64,000 nucleotides of DNA from Thermohalobaculum sp039028795 (GTDB taxonomy: Bacteria > Pseudomonadota > Alphaproteobacteria > Rhodobacterales > Rhodobacteraceae): the NCBI GenBank assembly GCA_039028795.1, contig JBCCHJ010000015.1, forward strand, positions 1 to 64,000, read 5' to 3'. Shown here piece after piece: positions 17,963 through 25,778 of this stretch. The notes under the pieces are model-generated. The model searched no databases, had not been told where the DNA came from, and saw nothing but the letters and a program-made list of their open reading frames with translations. A program made the position numbers and the translations under genes. Position 1 is the stretch's first letter; the number at the start of each line of letters is the position of its first letter.

Positions 17963-19264
17963 ATGACCAAGAAGCTCTACATCAAGACATATGGCTGTCA
18001 GATGAATGTTTATGACAGCGAACGCATGGCCGCGGCCATGGCGGCGGAAGGATATGTGGCGACGGATACGGCCGATGATGCCGATATGGTCATCTTGAAC
18101 ACGTGCCATATCCGGGAAAAGGCGGCGGAAAAGGTTTACTCCGAACTCGGGCGGATGAAACCGCTGAAGGTGGCGAAGCCCGATTTGAAGATTGCCGTTG
18201 CAGGCTGCGTCGCCCAGGCAGAGGGCGCTGAGATTCAGGCGCGCCAACCGCTTGTGGATTTAGTCGTTGGTCCGCAGGCCTATCACCGTATCCCGACGAT
18301 GCTGGCCAAGGGTGCGGGACTGGACACCGACATGCCGGAGGATTCGAAGTTCGACCACCTTCCGGCGGACAAGCGTGCAAAGCGGGCGCCGACGGCATTT
18401 CTGACTGTGCAGGAAGGCTGCGATAAGTTCTGCGCTTTTTGCGTCGTGCCCTACACGCGCGGCGCCGAGGCCTCGCGTCCGGTGGGCCAAGTTCTGGCCG
18501 AGGCGCAAGATCTGGTTGACCGCGGGGTGGTTGAGATCACGTTGTTGGGCCAAAACGTCAACGCTTATCACGGCGAAAGCCCGGACGGCGATGCGACACT
18601 GGCCGATCTGATCGCGGCCCTTGCCAGGATCGACGGGTTGGAACGGATCCGCTACACGACCTCGCACCCCAACGACATGGATGACGATCTTATCGCCGCC
18701 CATGCCGATCAGCCGAAGCTGATGCCATATCTTCACCTGCCAGTGCAGGCGGGATCGGACAAAGTGCTGAAGGCGATGAACCGCAAGCACACGGCCGAAA
18801 GCTATATCCGTCTGATCGAGAAGATCCGCGCAGCCCGTCCGGATATCGCGCTGTCGGGCGATTTCATCACCGGTTTCCCAGGAGAAACCGAAGGCGACTT
18901 TCAAGACACTTTGGCATTGGTTCGCGAAGTGACCTATGCGCAGGCCTATTCGTTCAAATATTCGCCCCGCCCAGGCACGCCCGCATCGACGGGCGATCAT
19001 GTTCCCGAAGGGGAAAGCGCCGATCGTCTGGCCCGTCTTCAGGCCCTGCTGACGGCTCAACAAAAGGCGTTTCAAGAGGCCCAGGTTGGCAAGACCCTGC
19101 CTGTGCTGATCGAAAAGCCGGGCCGCAATCCGGGGCAGATGGTGGGCAAGTCACCTTATCTGCAGTCGGTGCATCTGGACGCCGACCCGGTTCTTGCCCG
19201 TCAAATCGTGGATGTTCATGTCTCTGCCGCGGCGGCGAATTCCCTGGCAGGCAGCTTAGCTTAG
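17963..19264 (+). CDS. miaB: tRNA-2-methylthio-N6-dimethylallyladenosine synthase
   Basis: Radical-SAM methylthiotransferase of 433 residues that modifies A37 of tRNAs reading UNN codons. The auxiliary 4Fe-4S cluster ligands are Cys12, Cys48 and Cys82, and the radical-SAM ligands are Cys153, Cys157 and Cys160 in CDKFCAFC. YTRG, GQNVNAY and the C-terminal TRAM domain complete the family pattern. The following membrane-protein gene starts four bases after its stop. Confidence 0.95.
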   Translation: MTKKLYIKTYGCQMNVYDSERMAAAMAAEGYVATDTADDADMVILNTCHIREKAAEKVYSELGRMKPLKVAKPDLKIAVAGCVAQAEGAEIQARQPLVDLVVGPQAYHRIPTMLAKGAGLDTDMPEDSKFDHLPADKRAKRAPTAFLTVQEGCDKFCAFCVVPYTRGAEASRPVGQVLAEAQDLVDRGVVEITLLGQNVNAYHGESPDGDATLADLIAALARIDGLERIRYTTSHPNDMDDDLIAAHADQPKLMPYLHLPVQAGSDKVLKAMNRKHTAESYIRLIEKIRAARPDIALSGDFITGFPGETEGDFQDTLALVREVTYAQAYSFKYSPRPGTPASTGDHVPEGESADRLARLQALLTAQQKAFQEAQVGKTLPVLIEKPGRNPGQMVGKSPYLQSVHLDADPVLARQIVDVHVSAAAANSLAGSLA

Positions 19265-19267
19265 GGC

Positions 19268-20023
19268 GTGCTGCTCTTTATCCGCACCGTCGGCATTCTG
19301 GGCGCTATCGCTTGCGCGGCAATGCTTGTTCTGCTGCAGGCATGGCCGAAAGAGTTTGAACGTTCCGCAATTGGTTTCGCCAAGAAACAGATCACGTCCG
19401 AGGTGAAGGACCGCTACCCGGGCCTCGGGTCAGGAAAAGTCGCCGAAGGCGTCAATCGATTAAGGGAAGCCCTGGGCCAACGACAGAAGGCCACGCAGGA
19501 AGAGGCCGAGGGCCCGCTACCAGATTTCATTGCCGAGGTTATCTCGGCCTATTGCGGGTGCAACGACCCCGCCAAGAAGCAGGCAAGGGCGGATGCGATA
19601 CGGGCCGGTTTGATGGCGCAAGCTGCGGAACTGGGTGTGGCCCAGAACCAACTGACTGATTTCATCAAAGGCAAGTATGACAAGATCATCGGGGCGCTGA
19701 AGACCGATCTGACAATATTCCTGGCGACGAACCTAATCGCCTTTGCGGCAGTGTTTGCCGTCAGTTTTGTGCGCCGAGAACACCGGGGCCTGGTTGTTAT
19801 TCCCGGCTTTCTACTTCTGATTTCCGCCGCGATTGCCAGTTGGTTCTATATCGCAGAGCAGGACTGGTTTTACACCATCGTCTTCCAGAACTACTACGGC
19901 TGGGGCTATGCCGTTGTCATAGGACTGATCTTCGGGTTGTTGCTGGACATCATCGTGAACCGCGCCCGCGTGTGCCTGAACATCGCCAGCAGTCTTCCTG
20001 GCGGGATTGTGCCTGGATGTTAA
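19268..20023 (+). CDS. Unknown membrane protein
   Basis: A 251-residue protein that I do not recognise. One hydrophobic segment lies at about 7-25, and three more at about 146-168, 175-193 and 205-230. Between them is a hydrophilic, helical stretch (about 30-140) with an ISAYCGCND motif holding two cysteines. It begins with GTG directly after the miaB stop and so is translated from the same message. The pattern suggests an inner-membrane protein with a large soluble helical domain; a function cannot be given. Confidence 0.65.
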   Translation: MLLFIRTVGILGAIACAAMLVLLQAWPKEFERSAIGFAKKQITSEVKDRYPGLGSGKVAEGVNRLREALGQRQKATQEEAEGPLPDFIAEVISAYCGCNDPAKKQARADAIRAGLMAQAAELGVAQNQLTDFIKGKYDKIIGALKTDLTIFLATNLIAFAAVFAVSFVRREHRGLVVIPGFLLLISAAIASWFYIAEQDWFYTIVFQNYYGWGYAVVIGLIFGLLLDIIVNRARVCLNIASSLPGGIVPGC

Positions 20024-20177
20024 GCCGGGTGGGACGAAGCGATACGGTTGCCGATGCCGGGGTGACGGTTCCGGTCTTGAGTACGCGTATCCGTTTGCCT
20101 GCGGTCGCTGCCTCTCCGGCTTGAAGGTCAGCGACGCAGCAGGTCCGCGGCGGTGATTGCGTCCACGCCGGTACCGG

Positions 20178-20564
20178 TTAGCCATAGCTGACAACTTCCC
20201 ATTCGATGCCGTTTGGATCGTCGAAGTAGAACCGTTTTCCGGGCTCGTAATCTCCGTGGGACCGGGGTGTCAGCCCTTCCGCCTTAACGCGTACCTCGGC
20301 AGCATCTAAGTCGTCGACGACCACGCCGATGTGGTTCAACCCACCGGTCTGTTCGTAATTTGAGATCCCCTCTCGTGTCCCGCTATTGGGCTGATAGATT
20401 GCGACGTATGAGTCATCGCTTCCGACGTGTATCGAAATGCCAGCTCCACCCAATCCCGATCCTTGCCAACGAATACGCCAATCAAACAAACGGCACGCTA
20501 AGTCCGCGGTTCTCTTCGCATTCGCGACGGTGATGTTCACATGCTCTAGCATTCCGGCTGACAT
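20178..20564 (-). CDS. VOC (glyoxalase/dioxygenase fold) protein under SoxR
   Basis: A 128-residue single-domain VOC protein built from two beta-alpha-beta-beta-beta units. His in EHVNITV, His in GLNHIGVVV and Glu in IEWEVV occupy metal-ligand positions. The family includes lactoylglutathione lyase, fosfomycin-type resistance enzymes and bleomycin-type binding proteins; which one applies is not visible. A strong aaggag site sets the ATG at 20564. Its promoter holds a SoxR box, so it is probably induced by redox-cycling compounds. Confidence 0.82.
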   Translation of the reverse strand: MSAGMLEHVNITVANAKRTADLACRLFDWRIRWQGSGLGGAGISIHVGSDDSYVAIYQPNSGTREGISNYEQTGGLNHIGVVVDDLDAAEVRVKAEGLTPRSHGDYEPGKRFYFDDPNGIEWEVVSYG

Positions 20565-20608
20565 GGCAGTCTCCTTCAAGATGATGGTATCGACTCATTG
20601 ATTCTTCG

Positions 20609-20639
20609 AATATAATTCCTCAAGTATACTTGAGGTCAA
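20609..20639 (-). promoter_or_regulatory. SoxR box inside a 19-bp-spacer promoter
   Basis: On the minus strand TTGACC (20634-20639) and TATATT (20609-20614) are separated by 19 bp. An 18-bp perfect palindrome, CCTCAAGTATACTTGAGG (20618-20635), spans the spacer. It differs from the E. coli soxS operator only at the centre. The overlong spacer is the known device by which MerR-family SoxR activates transcription after its Fe-S cluster is oxidised. The promoter reads toward the VOC gene and lies 25 bp before soxR, so it can also mediate soxR autoregulation. Confidence 0.9.
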
Positions 20640-20659
20640 ACGAGATCCAGGAGATTGCG

Positions 20660-21121
20660 ATGCGTCCTGCTCCGATGTTGACGATCGGCCAGGTGGCAGA
20701 GCGGACAGGTCTGGCCGTCTCGGCGATCCGGTTCTACGAGGACCAGGGTTTGGTCAGTCCCGGACGCAACGCGGGCGGGCAGCGGCGGTATCACCGGTCG
20801 GACATAAGGCGGCTGTCCTTCGTGATGATCGCCCAACGGCTGGGGTTCACGATCTCAGAGATCCGCGAAAGGTTGCGCGCTCTGCCTCAGGGTCGCACGC
20901 CGACCCTGAAGGATTGGAGCCGGATCAGCCGCGACTTCCGCAAAGACCTGGATCAGCGGATCAGCGGTCTCATCGACTTGCGGGACAAGTTGGACGGCTG
21001 CATCGGCTGCGGGTGTCTGTCGCTGAAGAAGTGCGCGCTTTACAATCCAGAAGATACAGCGCGCGGTCTGGGCCCTGGACCCAGGTACCTGCTGGGCGAC
21101 GCCACGCCCCGCAGGGTCTGA
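20660..21121 (+). CDS. soxR: Redox-sensitive transcriptional activator SoxR
   Basis: MerR-family regulator of 153 residues. The winged-helix DNA-binding region begins LTIGQVAERTGL, a dimerisation helix follows, and the [2Fe-2S] ligands Cys114, Cys117, Cys119 and Cys125 lie in CIGCGCLSLKKC, the exact SoxR spacing. Outside the enterics SoxR usually controls small stress genes directly rather than soxS; here the SoxR box serves the divergent VOC gene. The ATG at 20660 behind caggag is chosen. Confidence 0.95.
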   Translation: MRPAPMLTIGQVAERTGLAVSAIRFYEDQGLVSPGRNAGGQRRYHRSDIRRLSFVMIAQRLGFTISEIRERLRALPQGRTPTLKDWSRISRDFRKDLDQRISGLIDLRDKLDGCIGCGCLSLKKCALYNPEDTARGLGPGPRYLLGDATPRRV

Positions 21122-21211
21122 AGACCTCTGGGTCGGCTACAAAGGGAAGTGCGCGAAAGATCCAGTCTACAACATCGCGGCAATGAACGTCAGGATCACT
21201 GACATTTAATG

Positions 21212-21240
21212 TTGCAGAATCGCCGCATCACATGTATCTA
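21212..21240 (+). promoter_or_regulatory. Candidate sigma70-type promoter for the leader unit
   Basis: TTGCAG (21212-21217), a 17-bp spacer and TATCTA (21235-21240). Transcription would start near 21247, about 25 bases before the leader ORF. Confidence 0.5.
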
Positions 21241-21271
21241 ATATGTCGCATCTAACCTGATGGAGATCCGC

Positions 21272-21316
21272 ATGAACGGACCATTGTCGATACGCGAGCA
21301 CATCACCGCTTCCTGA
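21272..21316 (+). CDS. Candidate 14-residue leader peptide
   Basis: The short ORF encodes MNGPLSIREHITAS and follows a tggagat ribosome site eight bases upstream. It ends 15 bases before a terminator hairpin and precedes the 341-aa gene. This promoter, peptide, terminator and gene order is that of an attenuator. The peptide has no run of one amino acid that would reveal the signal. It could also be an independent small protein. Confidence 0.4.
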   Translation: MNGPLSIREHITAS

Positions 21317-21331
21317 CGCCGGTCCCGTCCG

Positions 21332-21352
21332 ACAGGCGTCGCGCCTGTTTTG
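21332..21352 (+). terminator. Terminator between leader ORF and the 341-aa gene
   Basis: A 7-bp stem ACAGGCG (21332-21338)/CGCCTGT (21342-21348) with a three-base loop, running into TTTT. Its place only 11 bases before the next gene suggests conditional read-through. Confidence 0.65.
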
Positions 21353-21362
21353 GACAAAGATC

Positions 21363-22388
21363 ATGCACCCGACCTTTCGAGAAACCCTGGGCCACATGCT
21401 GCCCGATGAATTGCCATATCCGCACTTCGCTGAGCGCGAGGCGGCGTGGCTATTGCATCAGCGCCTGGACGGGCCTGCCCGGATCAGCACGCTGCGTCGT
21501 GGTCCGCTGGCGCCATTGTTGCAGCGCCCCGGCGTGGCCGAGGTGATTGCGACCTGCGGCGATGGCTGGATCCGCCCGGAGCAGCTTTGGCCGCTGGCCG
21601 ATCCGCTGTATGCCTTTGGGCGTGAGCGTGAACTGGCCGTTGATCGCCCCGCGCAAACGGCGTTCGACATCGCCGCCGTAGCCGATTGGCGGATGTTTAC
21701 GGTCAGTTTCGCCGAATGGGTTGGCGAGAACGAACAGCATTGCTGGCAGGCCCTTCAGGTCAGTCGCGCGGGCGGCAATCTGGTGCTGCAGGTGAACTTC
21801 CCTGAAGACTATTGCGGGCAGTTTCGCAGGATCTTCGGTCAAAGCTGGCGGGCGGCATTGGAATATTATGGCCACCCTGTTCGCCAGTCCGGTCCAATCA
21901 CAATGGCCTGGGCGCGTCTGGACCTGGACGAATGGGGCGAGGACCTGCTGATCGAAGAGATCCAGACAGATTGGCTACGAGCCACTGATGTGATGCGCAA
22001 GCGGATGCTGCAGAACCTTTCGAAGCACCATCGCGTCGAAGCCAGGATGTTCCTGCAGATGACACGCGATGTCTTCGCTCGGGATTGGGCGCGGGTGGTG
22101 ATGCTGGCCGTGCTGGCGTTTGCGCGCCGGGAACTTGGCGTCAGTCGGATTTGGATGCATCAACCCAAGACTGGTGCTAAGCTAAAGCGGATCCACGATG
22201 ACCGCCTGCCGCCGCGCTCGATCTATACGGATCTGCCGCGCCGGTTTGGCTTCAAGGCGACCGACCAGGCGCCAGAGTTCCTGTACCGCGCCCGTGGCAA
22301 AGCGCTGAAGAACCTGCGCCGGTCCGGCCAACCGGTGTTCTGGCGCCTGGATCTGGCGACGGACGCGTCCCTAGCCCGGGCTGCCTGA
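21363..22388 (+). CDS. Unknown 341-aa protein with an EIQTDW motif
   Basis: I do not recognise this protein as a named family. It is soluble, rich in Arg and Trp and has no signal or membrane segment. Residues 199-204 read EIQTDW after LLIE. Similar E-I-Q-S/T-D-W motifs mark large polyvalent protein-associated (LPD) domains of phage and conjugative-element proteins, and the IYTDLPRRFGF segment downstream also recalls those domains. Here the domain would stand alone on a chromosome between soxR and nhaA. The ribosome site before the ATG is weak, which fits control by the upstream leader and terminator. Confidence 0.65.
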   Translation: MHPTFRETLGHMLPDELPYPHFAEREAAWLLHQRLDGPARISTLRRGPLAPLLQRPGVAEVIATCGDGWIRPEQLWPLADPLYAFGRERELAVDRPAQTAFDIAAVADWRMFTVSFAEWVGENEQHCWQALQVSRAGGNLVLQVNFPEDYCGQFRRIFGQSWRAALEYYGHPVRQSGPITMAWARLDLDEWGEDLLIEEIQTDWLRATDVMRKRMLQNLSKHHRVEARMFLQMTRDVFARDWARVVMLAVLAFARRELGVSRIWMHQPKTGAKLKRIHDDRLPPRSIYTDLPRRFGFKATDQAPEFLYRARGKALKNLRRSGQPVFWRLDLATDASLARAA

Positions 22389-22497
22389 TCGGGCGCGGCA
22401 AGCCGCCGCGTCCGTTTTCAGTCAAATTCGAAGCAGCGACCCTTAACTTTTTGGTGCAGCGCACCATCTCATGACCTTAAGTAACATGGAGGGAATT

Positions 22498-23697
22498 ATG
22501 CGCGCCGCATCTGTCGAGATGTCTACCGAAACCAAAGCAGGTCTGGTCCTGGGCATTGCCGCCCTTGCAGGGCTTTTGTTCGAGAACATCGGCGCATTGC
22601 GCCCGTTCTACGATCTTCTGCTGGGGGCGACATTCACGATCTCGATCGAAGACAACGCGCTGTCCAAACCGATCCTGCTGTGGATCAATGATGGCCTGAT
22701 GGCGATCTTCTTTCTGTTTGTTGCACTAGAGATCAAAAAAGAGATCGGCGTGGGCGCCTTGTCTGAATGGCGCCGTGCCGCCCTGCCGGTCTATGGCGCC
22801 ATCGGTGGTATGGCGGCGCCGGCATTGGTCTTCTTAGGCATCGTCGGCATTGACGCAGCAGAAGCCCGCGGCTGGGCCATTCCCGCCGCCACAGACATCG
22901 CCTTTGCCCTGGGTGTTCTGTCCCTTATGGGTAATCGGGTGCCGCCGTCTTTGAAGGTCTTCCTGCTTGCATTGGCAATCGTCGACGATTTGGCGGCGAT
23001 CGCGATCATCGCGGCGTTCTATACGAGCGAGCTGTCCTTCATTGCACTGGGTCTTGGCGTTGGCGGGCTTGCGGTTCTGCTCGGTATGAACCTGGCAGGC
23101 GTGCGCCGCACCGGTATGTACATCATTGTCGGCCTTATCCTCTGGGTCTGTGTCCTGAAATCCGGCGTGCATGCCACTTTGGCCGGTGTTGCCCTTGGCT
23201 TTGCAATTCCGATCAAACGGGACGCTGCGGGTACCTCGCCACTTATTCTGTTGAAGACAACCATAGCGCCATATGTGGCCTTCTTCGTGATGCCGGTCTT
23301 CGCGTTTGCGAATGCTGGCGTGCCTTTGGGTGGTTTGTCGTTGGCGGATCTGACTGCGCCTTTGACCCTGGCGATTGCGGCAGGACTTTTCGTAGGCAAA
23401 CAGATCGGTGTCTTTGGCCTGGCCTGGGGGGCTGTGAAGCTCGGCCTGGCCCAACGTCCGGAAGGGGCGACGTTCACCCAGCTTTACGGCGTATCGCTAC
23501 TGGCTGGTATCGGCTTCACCATGAGCCTGTTCATCGGGACCTTGGCGTTTTCAGATGTCGAACATCAGAACGCTGTGCGGTTGGGCGTGTTGGCCGGGTC
23601 GTTGATGTCGGGTCTTCTGGGGGCCGCGGTGCTAATGCTGGCCAGGCGCGTGGTTTCGCGCGGCGCGGCGCCGATCAGTCCTCTGGCTCAGTCGTAA
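22498..23697 (+). CDS. nhaA: Na+/H+ antiporter NhaA
   Basis: Inner-membrane antiporter of 399 residues that expels Na+ in exchange for protons. The essential aspartates lie at Asp133 (ATDIAF) and Asp163-Asp164 (AIVDDLAAI), the same numbers as in E. coli NhaA. About 11-12 hydrophobic segments are visible. The ATG at 22498 behind ggaggg is chosen over an upstream ATG at 22471. The role fits a marine or saline habitat. The 3' end overlaps that of the convergent clpS by 23 bp. Confidence 0.94.
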   Translation: MRAASVEMSTETKAGLVLGIAALAGLLFENIGALRPFYDLLLGATFTISIEDNALSKPILLWINDGLMAIFFLFVALEIKKEIGVGALSEWRRAALPVYGAIGGMAAPALVFLGIVGIDAAEARGWAIPAATDIAFALGVLSLMGNRVPPSLKVFLLALAIVDDLAAIAIIAAFYTSELSFIALGLGVGGLAVLLGMNLAGVRRTGMYIIVGLILWVCVLKSGVHATLAGVALGFAIPIKRDAAGTSPLILLKTTIAPYVAFFVMPVFAFANAGVPLGGLSLADLTAPLTLAIAAGLFVGKQIGVFGLAWGAVKLGLAQRPEGATFTQLYGVSLLAGIGFTMSLFIGTLAFSDVEHQNAVRLGVLAGSLMSGLLGAAVLMLARRVVSRGAAPISPLAQS

Positions 23698-23983
23698 ACA
23701 GCAGCGGAAAGCCCGCTTCCTTACCTGCATCGGTGGCCTGGGTCGCTTTATCCTCGGCCACCTCTCGCGTGTAGACCGCGACCACGCATTTGCCTTGCTG
23801 ATGCGCAGTCATCATTACGTGATAGGCGCGTTCAGGCCCCATGCCGAAGATCGCCTTCAGGATCAGAGTGACAAACTCGCGCGGCGTGAAATCGTCATTC
23901 AGCAAGATGACCTTGTGCATCTTCGGACGTTCGACCTTTGGTTTGGTCTTCGTCTTCGGCTTGGCAAGATCGGTGTCGCTCAT
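23675..23983 (-). CDS. clpS: ATP-dependent Clp protease adaptor ClpS
   Basis: A 102-residue adaptor that delivers N-degron substrates to ClpA-ClpP. VILLNDDFTPREFV with the NDD substrate-binding residues, and MTAHQQGKCVVAVYTREVAE, are diagnostic. A Lys-rich, Thr/Pro-rich N-terminal extension precedes the core, as is common in alphaproteobacteria. clpA is not in the window. Confidence 0.94.
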   Translation of the reverse strand: MSDTDLAKPKTKTKPKVERPKMHKVILLNDDFTPREFVTLILKAIFGMGPERAYHVMMTAHQQGKCVVAVYTREVAEDKATQATDAGKEAGFPLLFTTEPED

Positions 23984-24221
23984 CGGCTCGGCACATCATT
24001 CGCTGAGATGCCAATATATAGCTCGGTTGCCCGAATGTCTCGCAGACTGCGCCTCCATTTCGCCAAAAGTATCGCTAGGGTGAAAGACCGGGGCACTCAG
24101 CTTGGCATTAAGGGCCAAACTGGGTCTGTGAGCGACTATTTTGCTGCCGCCTTTTTGCTTGCGCGGTTGCGTGGGCTGGGCCACGATGTAGTGGCTCGAA
24201 TTCCAAAGGAGACATCATCTC

Positions 24222-25232
24222 GTGCCAACTGCTGCCGCCGGGGACAATCCGTTGCCTGACGTTCTGGACGAGACCATTGTCGAGTTTGCCGACAATCGCC
24301 TGTTAATCGATCTTTGTGGTCAGTTCGATCGCAATTTGACACAGTTGGAACAAGGGTTCGGGCTTTCGATCCTGCGCCGCGGGAACCTTCTGACCATGCA
24401 TGGGCCGGAAGATGGCCGCGAACAATGCCGTTTGGCGCTCGAGGCGATTTACGAACGGCTTGAGGATGGCCGCCCGGTCGAGCCTGCTGATATCGATGGT
24501 TTGATACGCATGGGTGTCCTGCCTGATGAAACGGTAGCCCCGACCGAACAGTTGGACATGTTCCCAAGCGGCAAGCTGGAGATTCGGACACGAAAGAAAA
24601 CGATTTCGCCGCGCTCTCCGACGCAAAGCGCCTATGTCGCCGAACTCTTCAATAAGAACATGGTCTTCGGCATTGGCCCTGCTGGGACCGGCAAGACCTA
24701 TCTGGCCGTGGCTGCCGCGGTCAGCATGTTCATGGATGGCCGGGTCGATAAAATCATCCTTTCCCGGCCGGCGGTCGAGGCGGGTGAGCGCCTGGGCTTC
24801 TTGCCAGGCACCGAAAAGGACAAAATGGATCCTTATATGCGGCCGCTCTATGACGCGTTGGGTGACATGTTGCCGGGCAAGCAAGTTGCAAAGCTGATGG
24901 AGGACGGCAAGATCGAGATCGCGCCGCTGGCCTTCATGCGCGGGCGCACGCTCAGCAATGCATTTGTGGTTCTGGACGAGGCTCAGAACACGACCGAAAT
25001 GCAGATGAAGATGTTTCTGACCCGCATGGGTGAAGGCAGCCATATGGCGATCACAGGCGATCCCAGCCAGATAGATCTTCCGCGCGGGACAAGATCCGGC
25101 ATGGTTCAGGCCGTCGAGATCCTGGGACGGATCAAAGAAATAGGGTTCATCCGTTTTACGGCTACGGACGTGGTGCGCCATCCACTGGTCGCAGCGATTG
25201 TCGAGGCTTATGATCAAAAGAGCTCCGTTTGA
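24222..25232 (+). CDS. phoH: PhoH-family ATPase
   Basis: A cytosolic P-loop ATPase of 336 residues linked to RNA metabolism and ribosome maturation. Walker A is GPAGTGKTYLA (about 151-161) and Walker B VVLDEAQN. The N-terminal part resembles the YbeZ type. The GTG start at 24222 follows a good aaaggaga site. Its stop codon overlaps the TTG start of ybeY, matching the conserved ybeZ-ybeY pairing. Confidence 0.93.
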   Translation: MPTAAAGDNPLPDVLDETIVEFADNRLLIDLCGQFDRNLTQLEQGFGLSILRRGNLLTMHGPEDGREQCRLALEAIYERLEDGRPVEPADIDGLIRMGVLPDETVAPTEQLDMFPSGKLEIRTRKKTISPRSPTQSAYVAELFNKNMVFGIGPAGTGKTYLAVAAAVSMFMDGRVDKIILSRPAVEAGERLGFLPGTEKDKMDPYMRPLYDALGDMLPGKQVAKLMEDGKIEIAPLAFMRGRTLSNAFVVLDEAQNTTEMQMKMFLTRMGEGSHMAITGDPSQIDLPRGTRSGMVQAVEILGRIKEIGFIRFTATDVVRHPLVAAIVEAYDQKSSV

Positions 25233-25768
25233 CCGAAACACAGGTCGAACTGACCATCGAAGAGCCGGGTTGGGAGGTGGTACCGGACCTGGCGGGGGCC
25301 GCCACCACCGCAGCGACGCTTGCGCTTCAGGGGGCCGGCCTTTCACCAGCGGAATACTCGATTTCGGTTCTGGCTTGCTCGGATAGCCGGATTCAAGGTT
25401 TGAATACGGAGTTTCGAGATAAAGCAGCGCCGACAAACGTGCTGTCCTGGCCGGCGTATGATTTGGCACCTGCCGCGCCGGGTGAAGCACCGCCGACACC
25501 CCCGGACTCGCACTTTGACGGGCCAAATCCGATAGGAGATGTGGCCATTGCGCTGCAAACATGCATCCACGAGGCGAAAATCGCGGAAATTCCCTTGAAA
25601 AATCACGTCATACACCTGATTCTTCATGGGAGCCTGCATTTGTTGGGATTTGATCATGAAACCGACAAAGATGCTGCCAGAATGGAGGGGATTGAAAGCC
25701 AGGCATTGGCCAAGCTTGGGATCGCCGATCCTTATGCCCAGAGGAAGCGCGGACAACCCGTGTTCTGA
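25229..25768 (+). CDS. ybeY: Endoribonuclease / rRNA maturation factor YbeY
   Basis: Zinc-dependent RNase of 179 residues acting in 16S rRNA 3'-end processing and late 30S quality control. The metal site HGSLHLLGFDH is complete, and the TNVLSWP segment is typical. It starts with TTG at 25229, overlapping the TGA of phoH by three bases, so translation is probably coupled. Confidence 0.93.
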   Translation: MTETQVELTIEEPGWEVVPDLAGAATTAATLALQGAGLSPAEYSISVLACSDSRIQGLNTEFRDKAAPTNVLSWPAYDLAPAAPGEAPPTPPDSHFDGPNPIGDVAIALQTCIHEAKIAEIPLKNHVIHLILHGSLHLLGFDHETDKDAARMEGIESQALAKLGIADPYAQRKRGQPVF

Positions 25769-25778
25769 TTGAGAGAAG

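Noticed and set aside
20125..20177. Protein-like minus-strand frame just after the VOC stop codon (a remnant ending ITAADLLRR)
   Set aside because: Too short to judge; it could be the frameshifted tail of an older gene, but no upstream part in frame supports this.
24035..24259. Short plus-strand ORF before phoH with a fairly protein-like tail
   Set aside because: It runs 38 bp into phoH, has no ribosome site, and its product matches nothing; treated as non-coding.
24303..25562. Minus-strand open frame antisense to phoH and ybeY
   Set aside because: Both plus-strand genes are certain from their motifs, and the antisense product shows no family features.
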